Positions 45,806 through 58,900 are shown, counted from the stretch's first letter. The stretch is 64,000 nucleotides of DNA from Aphrocallistes beatrix (GCA_963281255.1 OY725495.1:4464001-4528000); one strand, 5' to 3'. Numbers and translations are program-made. Notes: generated by a model not told the origin, from the sequence alone.

Positions 45806-47456
45806 TATTCCTTTCCTTAAAATAGGGTTAATTTTAAGTATGAGTGAAAACATGATTTAGTTTAGTCATTCAAATTTTTTAATAAATGAAATAAATTTCG
45901 TTCTATTCTGAAATAAACACTTCTTAAAGCCTAGCCATAAATTTTATTGGAAAATCATAGTGTATATATATACTCAAGTATGCACAATATTCTAATTCAC
46001 TTAAATAAACCGTACTGAATGTTTGCAATGAATTCTGTTCCACAATTAATTCTACAAGCGCGCTTCGATTGCTTGCGTTGCGCGGCTTTCGGACACTGCG
46101 TATCCGCAGAGTCGCCTTGCGGGTGCCTGGAGTTAATCAATCTAACCTATTTGGGGATTTTTTAGTTTATATAAATAAACAAAGGTTAACGAATAATTTC
46201 TTATATGGATCCGAAAATATAATATTCTAAATCTATACCGCTAAAACCCCCATTTCAACCGTTGGAGGCTAGTCTCTAGCCTTTGTAATTTGTTTACTTT
46301 ATGTATCTATAAGAGATTTAATAAATTTGTAAATTTGATCGACGCTTTAATATGTCTGTTTTAGCAGGAACAATGTTCCTAACCCAAAGTAGTACATATC
46401 ATGATTTCGATGTCTAACATCCTAGCTGAAACAGGTGAGAAACAATTCAAATTTATAAATATATTGCGATTTGGGGTAATATTGCATAGAATTTCAAGCC
46501 TCTGATTAAAATAGAATTACATTTTGGCGAAATAAAATAGACACCGTGGACCGTGGGTCCTTCTCTTGTGGATCTGCCGGCTGGCCTGCGCGGAGCAGCG
46601 CCAGAGGGGTTTCGTCCCATCTCAGGGACTCATCAGGCAGGTGACCCGCGGCCACTTATGAACCGTGATCCACCTTCGGGTGGGTCACGGACTTTTTGTC
46701 CAGTCCAGGAGCTGACCTGTGAGTCACTCCTGGACTCCACCTGCGGCCTTCCAAAGCCGCGAGTCTACTGGAGCGGTGCCTCCAATACACAGAGTGAACA
46801 TTCGAATATTGTAATAATCAAGAATCATGAAGTTTCACAAAAGTAAACTCAGAGATGCAAATCTAAATGATAGAGATCCTCATATCAAGTTGAATAGAGT
46901 GGAACTGATATAAATTTCGCAGGCTTGCAGATATCTATTTAATTAAAGCATTAACTATGATAAATCATTTTGAGCTGTTTTTATTTACTTCTTAGATTCT
47001 GAAAAAGAATGTGAAGAAACAATATCATTATTATTATATTTCCTGTATTTATCTGTTTAATCTCTTTCATGTTTAGATAATTAATATACAGAATTGCTAT
47101 TTGAATATTTGAAGTTTTTATTTTCCATTTGTTTATATTAAAGAGATTTTTATGTTCAACTAATTCTCAGTATTACATACTATAGCACTTGTACTTAGTA
47201 GTATACTTGGTACTGTCCTCCTATACCGAACAATACTGGATATAAAAGTGTGATGGCCATGGCTGTCTAATATAAGCATTCGTATCCATCCAGGCTCTAT
47301 AACAGTCCAGCTATGTCAGTGAATATAATACTTATGGGTACATACACAAATGCAAGTAATAAGGAAATCTAATATCTTCTTCCTATAGATTGCATAGGTA
47401 AAATAAATCTATATATATATATATCTACACTTAGAGACGATTTGTACTATCTTGAT
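45806..47456. other. TP6-TP7 spacer with R5, R6 and exon-like remnants
   Basis: A truncated R5 copy occupies about 46053-46315. An exon 6-like segment (46365-46434) has an in-frame stop. An R6 copy lies at 46545-46795. An exon 7-like site is near 46996. The conserved upstream block of TP7 runs from about 47315. No further gene is supported. Confidence 0.5.
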
Positions 47457-50400
47457 ATGGCTACTATTACAAAATCATACAATGAAATTGATTGTAAGCA
47501 GCAACTCCTATACATCGAAATAGAGAGAGGTAAATATGGAGGTTATAGACAGCATTTGTTAGCGAATGATTTGAATGAAGTCGCAATAGATTTTTACATC
47601 TGTACCAACTGTAATGGATTGTCTAGAAACGCCTGCATAGTTGGAGCTGATCAGAATCTAACCTGCGAGATGTGCGTGGTAGAAGGAGAAGCATTTCAAC
47701 CAATGGTTAAATCAAGAAAGAAAATCCCAGAGTTAGGTGCGAAGTGTCCGTTGGTGAGTAGAGGATGTGTGTGGAAGGGAATTATTGGTGAAGTTGAAGC
47801 ACACTTAGATGAATGTAATGAACTAATTGTAAATTGTTTAAATGAATGCAAATTTATTCTGAAGAGGTCTGAATTGGTGAATCATTGGGAAAACGAATGT
47901 CTAAATCGAAAAGTTAATTGTATTCATTGCAAAGTCGTAATCCCATACAAAGAAATAGAAAACCATCTCAATACTTGTCTTGAAATACCGTTACTCTGTC
48001 CTAACGAATGTATGGAAAACTTTCTTCGAAAAGAAATGAACTCGCACGTTGAAAAGGATTGTCCTAATACAATAGTGCATTGTAGAAATGAATGTGGATT
48101 GAAAATAAAACGAAGAAAACTTTCAATTCACTGTGAAAACGAATGCCAACATCGAATAGTCAGCTGTGAATATTGTGAAGCTACAATGCTACACAAAGAA
48201 TTGAAAAATCATTACAAAGTATGTCTAGAATTCTCTTTATTCTGTCCTAACGAATGTTTGAAAATTTTGATTCGCAAAGAATTAGAGTTACACTTTGAAA
48301 AATATTGTCCTAATGCGCTCATAGCATGCCCATATAAGGAAATGGGATGTAATACATTAACCAAACGTTGTGAAATACAGCAACACGAGAAACTTTTCGA
48401 ATCTTATCACTTCGAAATAACTGTAATATATTATTCAGATAAAAATAAGAGTATGGAGACTCTAGCAGAAGATAATGACATAATTGTTAAAGAGTTAACA
48501 GGGAAAATTTTAGATATGGAAATACAGTTTCAAAATAAGCAAAAGGAATTTGAGCTATTGTCTAGCAAAGTGAAAAATATGGAAGTTGAGATGAGAGAAA
48601 AAGACAAAGAAAACAAAAGATTAACTGAAGAAGTTGGAAATTTGAAGAGTCAACTTCTAATCAAAGAAATACTTAAACTACCTGAAGATGAAAGAATAAG
48701 TACAAGTATGAAAGAGTATCAACTTATAGAATCAGATGTTGAATCCATACATTATGTATCAAAAACAGAACCGAATGTTGAGCCTTTAGGAGTATATAAG
48801 GTAAGATTTCATATTTATTTTTAGGACAATGATGCATAAGTGAAATTAGTCTGGTGTAGCAAGGCAGTAGGAATCAGGTTTGAAACAGAGTTGGATTTGG
48901 TCGACTTTTGAGAACCCGACCCGAATCCGAACTTAAATCCAACCTGACTTGAACACAAATAAGTTCATGAACTGAAATCCAACAATATTTTATTTATGAC
49001 TGCATATCGGCTATTATATAGTGAATATACGTAGAGCAAATACAGTCGACTCCGCTTAATACGGCCACATCGATCAGAGAACATTTTACCTCAATTAAGT
49101 GGAGAACCCAATTAACCGAAAATATTTTGTATTAGCTTCTATGTGTGAGAGCTATTCCGGTCATGCCATAAGTGGCCCAATTAAACAGTGACCTTATTAA
49201 GCGGAGTCGATTTTATTAAAATGTTCTGTCTTTTTTGTGCATGGTAGCAGAGTATAGTAACTCCAGTTTTCATAATAGTGCTTTTAGGATAAAATTGATT
49301 AAAAGTGGTCCTTTGGGACTGAACCAATTTGTGCCATATAAACTTAGTGAGAAGATTTCTGCTTAATATTAAATATAATTAATTCCATTTTTCTGCAACA
49401 ACCGACATGGGAATAGGAAAATAAACTTAATATAGTTTGTCATAATAGTATATTCTATAATATTTTTTATAATTAAGCTCGGCTAAGAATATATTTGGTA
49501 CTACATTGCCATCGGAAGCTCATAAAAAGTGGTAAGACCATTGTCGTTATGCTAATCAAGAGTGGTAAGGTTCATCCACCTAACTCCTATAGGACAACAC
49601 AGTTATAAAAAGTGGTAAGACCATGGCCTTACCAGTCCCACCACTTCCTACGGCCATGAATATTTGATAATTGTTTAGATTAAGACAAAACCGGATTCAG
49701 AAGGAAATAAAACAGAGAAAATGCCAAAGAATAAAGAACCTGAAGTTCTACCAATCATGAAAAATGGACATCTAAAAATAGGATTTTTGAATAGATATGG
49801 TGAGGAAGCAGGACGATAGAAATAAACAAGAACTATTGTAATTACTCATATTACATACTCGTATGGAGTTAAAATACTATGTGTAATGTAGTATGTAGTT
49901 TCAATAGGTAGCACACACCTACAGTATAAAGGGATAAAATATATGTATATATAATAAAAATATATTTCTTGCAGTTGCAGGCTATTTTTGGACTGGGTGG
50001 TGGAGGAGTCTTGTAGCGATGGAAGATGGAGCGTACCACATCTACAACGCGGCTAAAGATTATGTCAAAAATCCTGCTTGCACTCTCGACATGAAGAAGT
50101 GCGATGCAGTGTATAAATATGGAGATTGTACAAGCAAAAATAAGCCAGCTGTTCCTCCAGTTTACTCTTCAGATAATGGATTTGTGGTCAGGGTTTCAGG
50201 AAAATTGAATTATTTCTTAGCAGACACTCTAAAAGATGCAATGTAAGTATTTTCCATTTTTCTTTATTTCCATTTCGCAAAAGGAATTTAAGTCTCATTG
50301 TATGTTAACTCTTTCAATAAGATTGAGAACTCTCTTTAAAAAAGTCATATAAAAATAATATCCTTAATATTCTAACAATACACATTTATTATAGTTAATA

Positions 50401-50862
50401 CTCCATTGAATTAATGTTATTTCACTAATCGAAGCAAATTCACAAATCCAAACGATCTTTTCTATCATTGATTCAGATTTGTTCGGATCAGCGAGCGTAG
50501 GCACCGAACCCGGGGGGCTGGGGAGGCTCGAACCTCCCCTGGATTCGAAGTTACTCCATACACGCAATACAAAATTTAGAGCTGAGCCCCCCTGGAACCC
50601 CGAAATAGTCCTTAGATTTCGAAAAGTTCGGCGAGTTCGGTGTACCGTAGTACTAATCTAGCAAGCACTGACCATTTTACTCGGATTTTTACCTATAACT
50701 CGTAAATTATTCATATTATATAGCTTTATTGGGAAAAAATCTCTTTACAAGAACATTTCAATTAATCTGTCAAAAGTAAGAGTGGGGGATCTAATTGTCT
50801 TTTTATTTTTTATCTTTCATTATAGGCAATGGATGGAATTATTGGAAAATATCAGGAAGAGA
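47457..50862 (+). CDS. TP7: TRAF-type zinc-finger/PH protein, eight fingers
   Basis: Exons are 47457-48800, 49679-49799, 49975-50242 and 50826-50862 (phases 0, 1, 2, 0). A stop-containing last exon was not found, so the 590 codons are a minimum. The start is ATG in GATATGGCTAC; the protein begins MATITKSYNEIDCK. The half-RING is YICTNCNGLSRNAC with LTCEMC. Eight TRAF-type fingers follow; the second has NHWENEC where relatives have NHCENEC, which removes one possible ligand. The coil is longer than in TP5. Exon 2 has an extra charged linker (IKTKPDSEGNKTEKM). The PH domain has LKIGFLNRY, GWWRSLVAMEDGAYHIYN, NGFVVRVSGKLNYFLADT and QWMELLENIRKR. Intron 1 carries a MITE family 1 copy and the local repeat AGTGGTAAGACCAT at 49520-49630. 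Confidence 0.83.
49041..49213. mobile_element. MITE family 1 copy in TP7 intron 1
   Basis: The left end TACAGTCGACTCCGCTTAAT is perfect. The right end AAGCGGAGTCGATTTTA is degraded. The interior matches the copies at 3310 and 23581. Confidence 0.8.
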
Positions 50863-52077
50863 GTGAGTAAATGTGAAATCTACCCGGACAAGAATATTTA
50901 ATAAACTGTTATTTCCCATTAAATTAGCACTAAAATGTGTATATTTCTGAAGGGATATGTTTCTAATCCTTAAAAGATCTTAGATTTAAGATCCTTCCTG
51001 AATTCAACGCATCTGAATTGCCTATTTTAGAATATTTAGTACAATTTGGATGGGAAATAGCACTATTAAGTTGAAATACTAATGTTCAAATATAGTATAT
51101 ATACATATACGTTTATCTACGTATAATAACTAGTTCATTAGATGTTAGACTATCTGTTAATTCAGGGCTCAGATTAAGAAGGTTATAACCATTTGGAACT
51201 TGTTTAAATTTTGAATGTTTTAAGTATTTATCTTATATAGCCTTCTCAAATGACTGAAGAAATGATTTCAAGTGAGTTAGGATGAGTTTTAACTAATTTC
51301 ATATGTTGATTCCTATACGATTTATAAGCATTTTCTGTATTTAATCGAATTTGTATCTTTATTAATACAACTTCATCAGTGTCTTAGGAACTGTGTTCTG
51401 GTCACGGAAACTTTGTCAATGGCTGTAGCACTGCTACGCCACCGACTGTAATGATACATTAATAAATTAATGTTTACTTTCTTATAGTTAGTAAGGATGC
51501 AAGATAGTAGAAAGGAAAGACAAATACTTTTGATGGATTAAGATTTTGATATTAATAAATATTAGTGTGTGAATTGTGATTTATTTATCTACTGGATTTG
51601 CTAAATAAACATTATACTTTTCAATAGCAGTCAATTTTATTTATGTGTAAAACGATGATTGTAAATAATATAAATGTGTTGATACCTAATCCGTACCTAA
51701 TCTAGATCCTCCTGACATTCGTGAAAATTAGCTCAATAGAATAGTGAAAAAAGCGGGACGTCCCGCCAAAAACGGAAAAGTTGCCATATATATATCAGTT
51801 CATTTACCCTCAGTAGTTATACATAAGAAGAACTTTAATAGATCCAGGTTGAGATAATGAATTAGCAACTCTGTGTGAATAAGATCCTAGACAAGTGAAA
51901 TACGATCAGTTCTTCCTATAGTAGAGCTATAACAAAATGTATCTTCAGCCAAACAATATTTAGAGCTATTAAAAATAATTAGGCGCTAGCGCCTATTGCA
52001 CTGGTGCTTGCGCCTAGTCATTTTAAATATATGTTATTTTAAGATATACCATTAACTCGCTAGTAATAATATCATGA
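50863..52077. other. TP7-TP8 spacer
   Basis: About 51090-51300 resembles 31560-31800. About 51715-51790 is an R3 fragment (GCGGGACGTCCCGCCAAAAA). At 51980-51997 a GC-rich palindrome AGGCGCTAGCGCCT lies about 90 bp before the TP8 start codon. No exon 5 for TP7 is recognisable. Confidence 0.45.
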
Positions 52078-55000
52078 ATGGCTTATGGGAAAACATATAA
52101 CACAGTTGATTGTAAGCAACAACTATTGTTGATTGAAGTGAAAGAGGGTAAGTATGGAGGATATAGACAAGACTTGTTAGTCAATAGTTTGATTGACGTT
52201 GAAACAGATTTTTATATTTGTACGAAATGCAATGGAGTAATGAGAAATGCTTGTCAAATCGGAGATGAACAGAATCCATTTTGTGAAATATGTGTAGAAG
52301 AGGGAAAACAGTCTCAGCCGATGGTTAAGTCGAGAGAAAATATATCCGGACTAAGGACAAAATGTCCCTTAACTAGCAGAGGATGTGAATGGGAAGGAAG
52401 TTTGGGAGAAATCGATTCGCATTTGGACGAGTGTCCCGAACTAATTGTAAACTGTTCAAATATGTGTGGAATAATCCTGAAAGAATTTGAACAAACAAAT
52501 CATTGTGAAAAAGAATGTTCGAATCGAATGGTCAGCTGTGGATATTGTGAAGCTACAATGCGACACAAAGAATTAGAAAATCACGACAAAGTTTGCCTAG
52601 AATCCCCAATAATCTGTCCTAACCAATGTCTGAAAAGTTTGGTTCGCAAAGAAATGGAGCTACACGTTGAGAAAGAATGCCCTAATACACTCATAGCATG
52701 TCCATATAAGGAAATGGGATGTGATGTATTAGCCAAACGATGTGAAGTAGAGCAACACGAGAAACTATCTGAATCAAGTCACCTCGAAATGACAGTCTCA
52801 TATTACTCTATTAAAGTGGAGAGAATGGAAGTAGAAATAGAAAATAAAGAGAAAGATAATGAAAAATTAGTTGGCGAGGTGGAAAATCTGATGAGACAGA
52901 TTGAGGTAAAAGAAGTACAGCGATTATTTGCTGAAGATAGGCCTAATAAAGGACAGAAATTTAAAAAGTCTTCCTACCCCATTTTACCATTCGAGTCTGA
53001 AACCGGATCACTAATAAGACCTCGATTAAAAGCCAATAAGGTATTTAAATACATTTTATTCTATTTTTAATGTTGTAATTCTCAAATTTTAAAAGCAGTT
53101 ACCGTCTTTCCATGAATAATCACCCCGGCGCTTTTTTTCGTGCTCAAAAGTCCCTGGAACTCAAAAGTTAAAGCGCTGTATCGGTCGAAAAAAGTCGCAT
53201 TTGGAGAGATAAACGATTTATAATCTCATTACTAATCACTAAGAGTATTCATAAATACAACTAGCCATAACAAATGGTTTACCTTAAATGTTCGCATATT
53301 ATCTAACCCCCGACGCTTATTCAAGGAAGACGGTTGATGTAATTTACAAATTTTATTTCTTAACAGCTTCTTCATAAGAGTAGACAAACTTTCAGTGGGG
53401 AGTTTTACCTTTTACCAGAAAAGAGAGAAGAACATTTGAAGATCGGATTTTTAGACAGACATAGTAAGTACAAGTATAATGTCAATTCTATTACGTACGG
53501 TAGAACTCGGTTGTACGTACTCGAGATAAGACGTAGTACTTCGGCTTAGGGTACGTACTAATTTCTCTGAACCAAAATTCATTTATTATATAGATTCCTA
53601 TGTGATACCAACTCTGCTAGTACGTACTGTTTTCTGATTCCCGGAGGGGTACATCTTATCCGAGTTCTAATGTATATTTTTGAGACCAAAATAGAACTGT
53701 TGGCATGTATGAGCATATATACAGACAGGATTAATCAAGCAGGCATATGCGTAGATTTTAACCAATGTACAGGGGACTCCGCTTAATCGAGACACTTTGG
53801 TCCCGAATATTTTGTCCCAATTAAGCGGAGTTCCCAATTAACCGATGAAATTTAGTATTAGCATCTATGTATAGGAACCATTTCGTTCCTGGAGACTTGT
53901 CCCAATTAAACGGTTGTCCCGATTAAGCGGAGTTGACTGTAGTTCTAAAATTTTCATAGGCTCCTATTTGGTAATTAAATGCATAGACTAGACACACGAA
54001 AATAATCAGAGGGATGTTTTAGAGGATTATCCCAGAAAGGCTCGACGAAATCCTGTCTACAGGTATACAATTTAACTTCTGCAATAAGGTTCCCATCAGT
54101 TTTTGAATATTTCTGCTAGTAATGATAGGTAACATTTCTATAGCTCCAGGCTCGAGTGGGTGGACAAGAACCTTAGTAGCATTGGCAGATGGTGCACTCC
54201 ACTTCTATAACACAGCTGAGGATTACGATGCAAAGCCTACAGACACTCTCCAGATCAGTGAGTGTGATGGAGTCCGCTCTTATGCAGATGATAAAATACC
54301 TAAGAAGCTTAAAGTTCCACTAAGCTCTGCTTCCCAAAACAGATTTGTGATCAGAATGAATACGAATTATTTCATTGCAGACACATTTGAAGAGGCAATG
54401 TGAGCATTTTGAAATTACTCTGTTATGAAATTTAAATTATACAGGATCCCTTGTTCTCGATCGGATTGCGGCGGAATCTCACTTACAAAGTCCGCTCCTT
54501 CGTTCGTCTGGGAAGCTTTGAGGTTTCGCTTGTGTTTGTAACTGGAATAGTCAGCTTATAATCATTATTTTATTTAGGGAATGGCTGGAACTTTTAGTGG
54601 AAAGCTGGTTAATGGTAAGCATTACACGGTAAATCTCAAAATTCTGTATTTTATATTTCATCTATATCTATAGCAATACAAGGAAAAACTCACTCAAATA
54701 CCGATACCAAGATCAGGTGAGTGATGGAGTCATGGTCCCAACACCTTGAAACTTGAAAGCAGAAATGTATTCTACGTAAATACCTCTAATTTCTAAATAA
54801 TTTTGTGACGTATTTTCAAGGGAGTAAGAATGAGTAATATTTCATTATTTTTAACGTTTAAATATACGAGCGTATGAGTCAAAAATTAACAGTTTTCGAA
54901 GATGAATGAAATAGTGCTATAATTGCCAAATACAGTTGACTCCGCTTAATCGGGACACTTTGGTCCCGGATATTTTGCCTCAATTAAGCGGAGTGAATTA

Positions 55001-55141
55001 GCCGATGAAATTTAGTATTAGCTTCTATGTATAGGAACCATTTCGTTTCTGGAGATTTGTCCCAATTAAACTGTGTCCCGATTAAGCGGAGTTGATTGTA
55101 TATATACTAACTTTTTATTTTATTTTTTAGCTTCAACATGA
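52078..55141 (+). CDS. TP8: short TRAF-type zinc-finger/PH protein, five fingers
   Basis: Predicted exons are 52078-53040, 53403-53463, 54144-54399, 54578-54614, 54674-54716 and 55131-55141 (phases 0, 1, 2, 0, 1), giving about 456 residues. The protein begins MAYGKTYNTVDCK. The half-RING is YICTKCNGVMRNAC with PFCEIC. Only five TRAF-type fingers remain, the minimal set, followed by a short coil (MEVEIENKEKDNEKLVGEVE). The PH domain has LKIGFLDRH, GWTRTLVALADGALHFY, NRFVIRMNTNYFIADT and EWLELLVESWLM. The tail is QYKEKLTQIPIPRSAST. Exon 2 is doubtful: the position expected for its acceptor (CAG at 53393-53395) puts the PH frame out of step, and only a shifted AG at 53401-53402 restores it. The donor after exon 1 (GTATTT) is weak too. 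The gene may be recently damaged. Intron 1 has R2; introns 2 and 5 have MITEs. Confidence 0.68.
53125..53335. repeat. repeat R2 copy in TP8 intron 1
   Basis: It is nearly identical to 5560-5775, with shared GCATTTGGAGAGATAAACG and ATAAATACAACTAGCCATAA. It sits directly upstream of the doubtful exon 2 acceptor. Confidence 0.75.
53496..53674. mobile_element. MITE family 3 copy in TP8 intron 2
   Basis: The ends are TACGGTAGAACTCGGTTGTA and ATCCGAGTTCTAATGTA, with shared interior GATTCCCGGAGGGGTAC. It starts about 30 bp after the exon 2 donor. Confidence 0.75.
53768..53941. mobile_element. MITE family 1 copy in TP8 intron 2
   Basis: The ends are TACAGGGGACTCCGCTTAAT and ATTAAGCGGAGTTGACTGTA. 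With the copy at 54931 it forms a subfamily sharing GATGAAATTTAGTATTAGC. Confidence 0.8.
54931..55100. mobile_element. MITE family 1 copy in TP8 intron 5
   Basis: The ends are TACAGTTGACTCCGCTTAAT and ATTAAGCGGAGTTGATTGTA. It lies about 30 bp before the predicted last TP8 exon. Confidence 0.8.
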
Positions 55142-55963
55142 GATGAAGATGGCAGATACAAGTAGCATTGAAATATACTTTTACATTAATTTTGTCGAAT
55201 CTATTTTGTTCTGAGTTTAATGGTTGTATTACTATTCATTAATCATATGATATGCTTTTCTATTGGAGCATCTTGCTGGAACTTAATAATTCGACAATAT
55301 CCCTCATTCACTGCCATCTTACGTCACTGCTTTAACAGACATTCCACAACAGTGATGTAGTGCTCAAAATTAAAGTGGGGGAGCGCCTGTAAAATAGTAT
55401 TTTACGCCAAAATGTTAGTAGGACAAAAACATATCTATAAATGTCACAAAAGGTTCTGCGATCGCCGCTCGTACATAATATTGCGAAAGAATAGGGCAAC
55501 TCAAGAAAACAGAGAAAATTTACAATCTTCAAAAAGATACTGTACCAATCCGTCAAGGGAAATGTTAAACGCGCTATCTCTTTGAAAATTAGCGAGGGAA
55601 CGCGGCTCCTCTCACTACACCCCTGTTCCCAGACTCTTTTGAGTCAAATATTCATTGCATTCCAAAATCCAGTAGTGTAAAAAACAACTGAGTCGATTCA
55701 CCAGAGAGAGTTTGGAAGGAAAATTGCCTGAGGATAGCCATGTTAAAATCTAGAATGAAAATCTCTGAACTTTGATAGTCAATTAATGGCATAATCAATG
55801 ATAATTAATGCACACATGGTTCCTATATCTAGGTGCCTACGTATATGATATAACTAAATGAGCTAATAACTGTAACAAGATAGTCTAGAGTCAAATTGTG
55901 CATTAAAATTTAAATAGGGAGAGTTCTCTAGGTATAATAACTACTTCAATCTTGTACTATGAA
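55142..55963. other. TP8-TP9 spacer with inverted R4
   Basis: About 55320-55630 is repeat R4 in the opposite orientation to 27055-27320 (CCGCTCGTACATAATATTGC, AAAATTAAAGTGGGGGAG). The remainder up to the TP9 start is AT-rich with no clear signal. TAGATAGTCTAGAGTCAAATTGTGC-like sequence before TP9 also occurs upstream of TP5 (about 33320-33350). Confidence 0.5.
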
Positions 55964-58900
55964 ATGGCGAGTGGAAAGGTACATAATGCATCTGACTGCA
56001 ATCAAAAACTGTTACTGATTCAATTTAAAAATGGGCAATACGGGGGCTACAAGCAGGATTTACTGCTGCATAAATTGAATGATCTTGAGCTTGACTTCTA
56101 CGTTTGCACGAAATGTAATGGAATTATGCGAAACGCTTGTTTGAATAGAGATGGACGCAATCTGGTTTGTGAGATGTGCGTTGATGACGGAGAAGAGTCG
56201 ATAGTACCGATGATTAAATCAAGAGATAAGATAGCCGAACTGAATGCTAATTGCCCTTTAGAGAAAAGAGGATGTGTTTGGAGGGGAAAACTAAAAGATA
56301 TTGATGATCACTTGAATGCGTGCCAAGAATTCGTTGTTGATTGTCTCTACTCATGTGGAGTTATGTTAAAACGATCTGAATTGAAGAATCATTGGTTGAA
56401 CGAGTGTCTACATCGAAAAGTCAATTGTACACACTGCGAGTTAGTGATGTTATACGAAAAACTTGAATTACACTTCACGATTTGTCCTGAATTCCCATTA
56501 CTCTGTTCTAACGATTGCAAGGAAACATTTCCTCGAAAAGAAATGACTTCACATATTGAAAATCAATGCCCTAACTCCAACGTGTATTGTAGGAATCATT
56601 GTGGATCGAAATTGAAGAAATTTCAATTATCAGATCACTGTGAAAATGAATGTCAACTTCGTAAGGTCAAATGTACACATTGCGAAGTCGTAATGAAGCA
56701 TAATGAGACGGAAAGTCATCTCAAAATTTGTCCGAACTTTCCATTACTCTGTCCTAACGAGTGCATGGGAACTTTTCTCCGCAAAGCAATGGCCACTCAC
56801 ATTGAAAAGAAGTGTCCCTACACAGTATTGGATTGTCCGAACGAATGTGGGTCGAAAATGAAGCGATCAAAGCTTTCAAATCACTGTGAAAACGAATGCC
56901 AGCATCGAGAAATCAAATGTAAATTTTGTGAAGTTTCAATGCGATACAAAGATCTAAAAACTCATCACAAAACCTGCCTACAATTCCCAGTAGTCTGCCC
57001 TTACGAATGTCTGAAAAGTCTGATTCGCAAAGAATTAGAGTCACACATAAAGAATGAATGCCCTAATACACTCGTAGTATGCCCATATAAGGAATTGGGA
57101 TGTGAAGTGTTATGCAAAAGGTGTGAACTACCAGAACACGAAAAGAAATACGAATCTAAACATCTCAAAATGAGAGTATTATATTATTCTGACAATAATA
57201 AAAAGATGGAGAAACAACTTCAAAATAAAGAGATGGAAATTGTAGAATTAAATGGAAAGGTAAAGGATTTAGAAAACTCAAAGGGCAATGCTGAAAAGGC
57301 CAATCAAGTCATGATATTAGAATTAAAGAAAAAGGACAAAGAAAACGAAAATCTGAAGGATGAAATAAAAAGTTTGTATCTGATAATAAAGTGTAAAGCC
57401 GAGGAAGTTGATTATTTAACTAAACAGATCAAACGTCGTGATGACTTACATATTTCCCCAGATCTTTCAGGAGCAAGAAAGGTAATGAATCCGGGTTAAA
57501 CACGGAGTAGTTCAAAGGAATTCAAATAACAGGGCCTTTTGTGCTCCAAATCTCTTTTTTGAAATGGTCTGCACGTGCGAATACCTATGCCACTCTTGTG
57601 TGTCATTAAAATTACAATGAACAATCATAGCTAGTTCACAAGTTATTCCTTGCAATAAACCAAGCATTTCAAGTGCAATCTTATGTCAAAAAACACTATA
57701 GTACTTAAATTATAAATAACACTGAAGCATTGTAACTCGATTACTGCAGTTACTTCACAATTCATAATTATTCTATTCTTAGAAAGACGATTCCAAATCG
57801 AAACTAGGTCCAAGGAAAGTAGGAAACACAAGAAAAGAACCTAAACCAGAAGTCTTACCAGTAAAGAGACTAAGAGATTTGAAAATTGGGTTCCTATACA
57901 GATATGGTGAGTACCAGTTGTCTAATGAGAAAAAATTCCACATTTCCAATCAAAGTTGTTTCTGACTAAATTCTGCCAGCGATTTACGTTGCCTAAGTTG
58001 CAAAATTCATTTTTTGATTGGTTCTTAAAATTTCATAGCTCAGAAATATATTAAAATGTGCGACAATGGAATTATGTATAGATGAGTTTGCATTTTGATC
58101 AGATACGTTAAGATTATTCTGATTATCACATTTTAGTTGTTGGAATATTCGAAAATCGATGGGAACGAAATCTGGTGTCTCTCACTCCTGGTGGTCTCTA
58201 CGGTTACAACACAGCTGATGACTACGTGAATACTGTGGTAGGAGATGTAATATGCTTCTTTACTCTCGGTGATAGAGTATCAACTTACAGAGATGATCAA
58301 ACTACGGAAAAGCCAAAGATACCTCCTGGCTGCTCAGAAGATGATGGATTTGTGGTGAAAACAGTTGGAGCGTCGAATTACTTTATTGCGGATACTATGG
58401 AAGATGCTAAGTGAGTTAAGCTAGTTAATACTGAGTATCGTCATCAAGCAACTTTGAAATGGCAACTAATTCTTGGATGAAAACCAACCCTGATTTTAGC
58501 AACAAAACAAAAAACACTTACGCGCCTGTATAATATTAAATTTATTAATTATTTATAATACTATAGGGAATGGAAAGAACTGCTATTTGTAATCAAAAAG
58601 AAAAAATACATGGTAAGTGAAAGATACTCAATTCATATATTGAGGAGTAATTGCTAAGACAATTATAACTATGTATATCATATAGTGCTCAAGTTTCCAA
58701 TCTTAACAGATATTTGATTTACATGACAGGTCAAGTCAACATGTTCAATCTATCCCTGCTCACTAAATAACTTACCAACAAACACTCTTTAAAGAGATTC
58801 TTATCCTAAAATAGTCCTTGTAAATGCTCATATATTATCTAGAATCAATATTAAAGTTCTATTTACAATTGCATTTGCATCTAAAATTCTCTGTATTATG

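Noticed and set aside
50478-50660. GC-rich segment with a tRNA-like GGTTCGA-type motif in TP7 intron 3
   Set aside because: No paired acceptor stem or A box could be found around it; probably repeat-derived.
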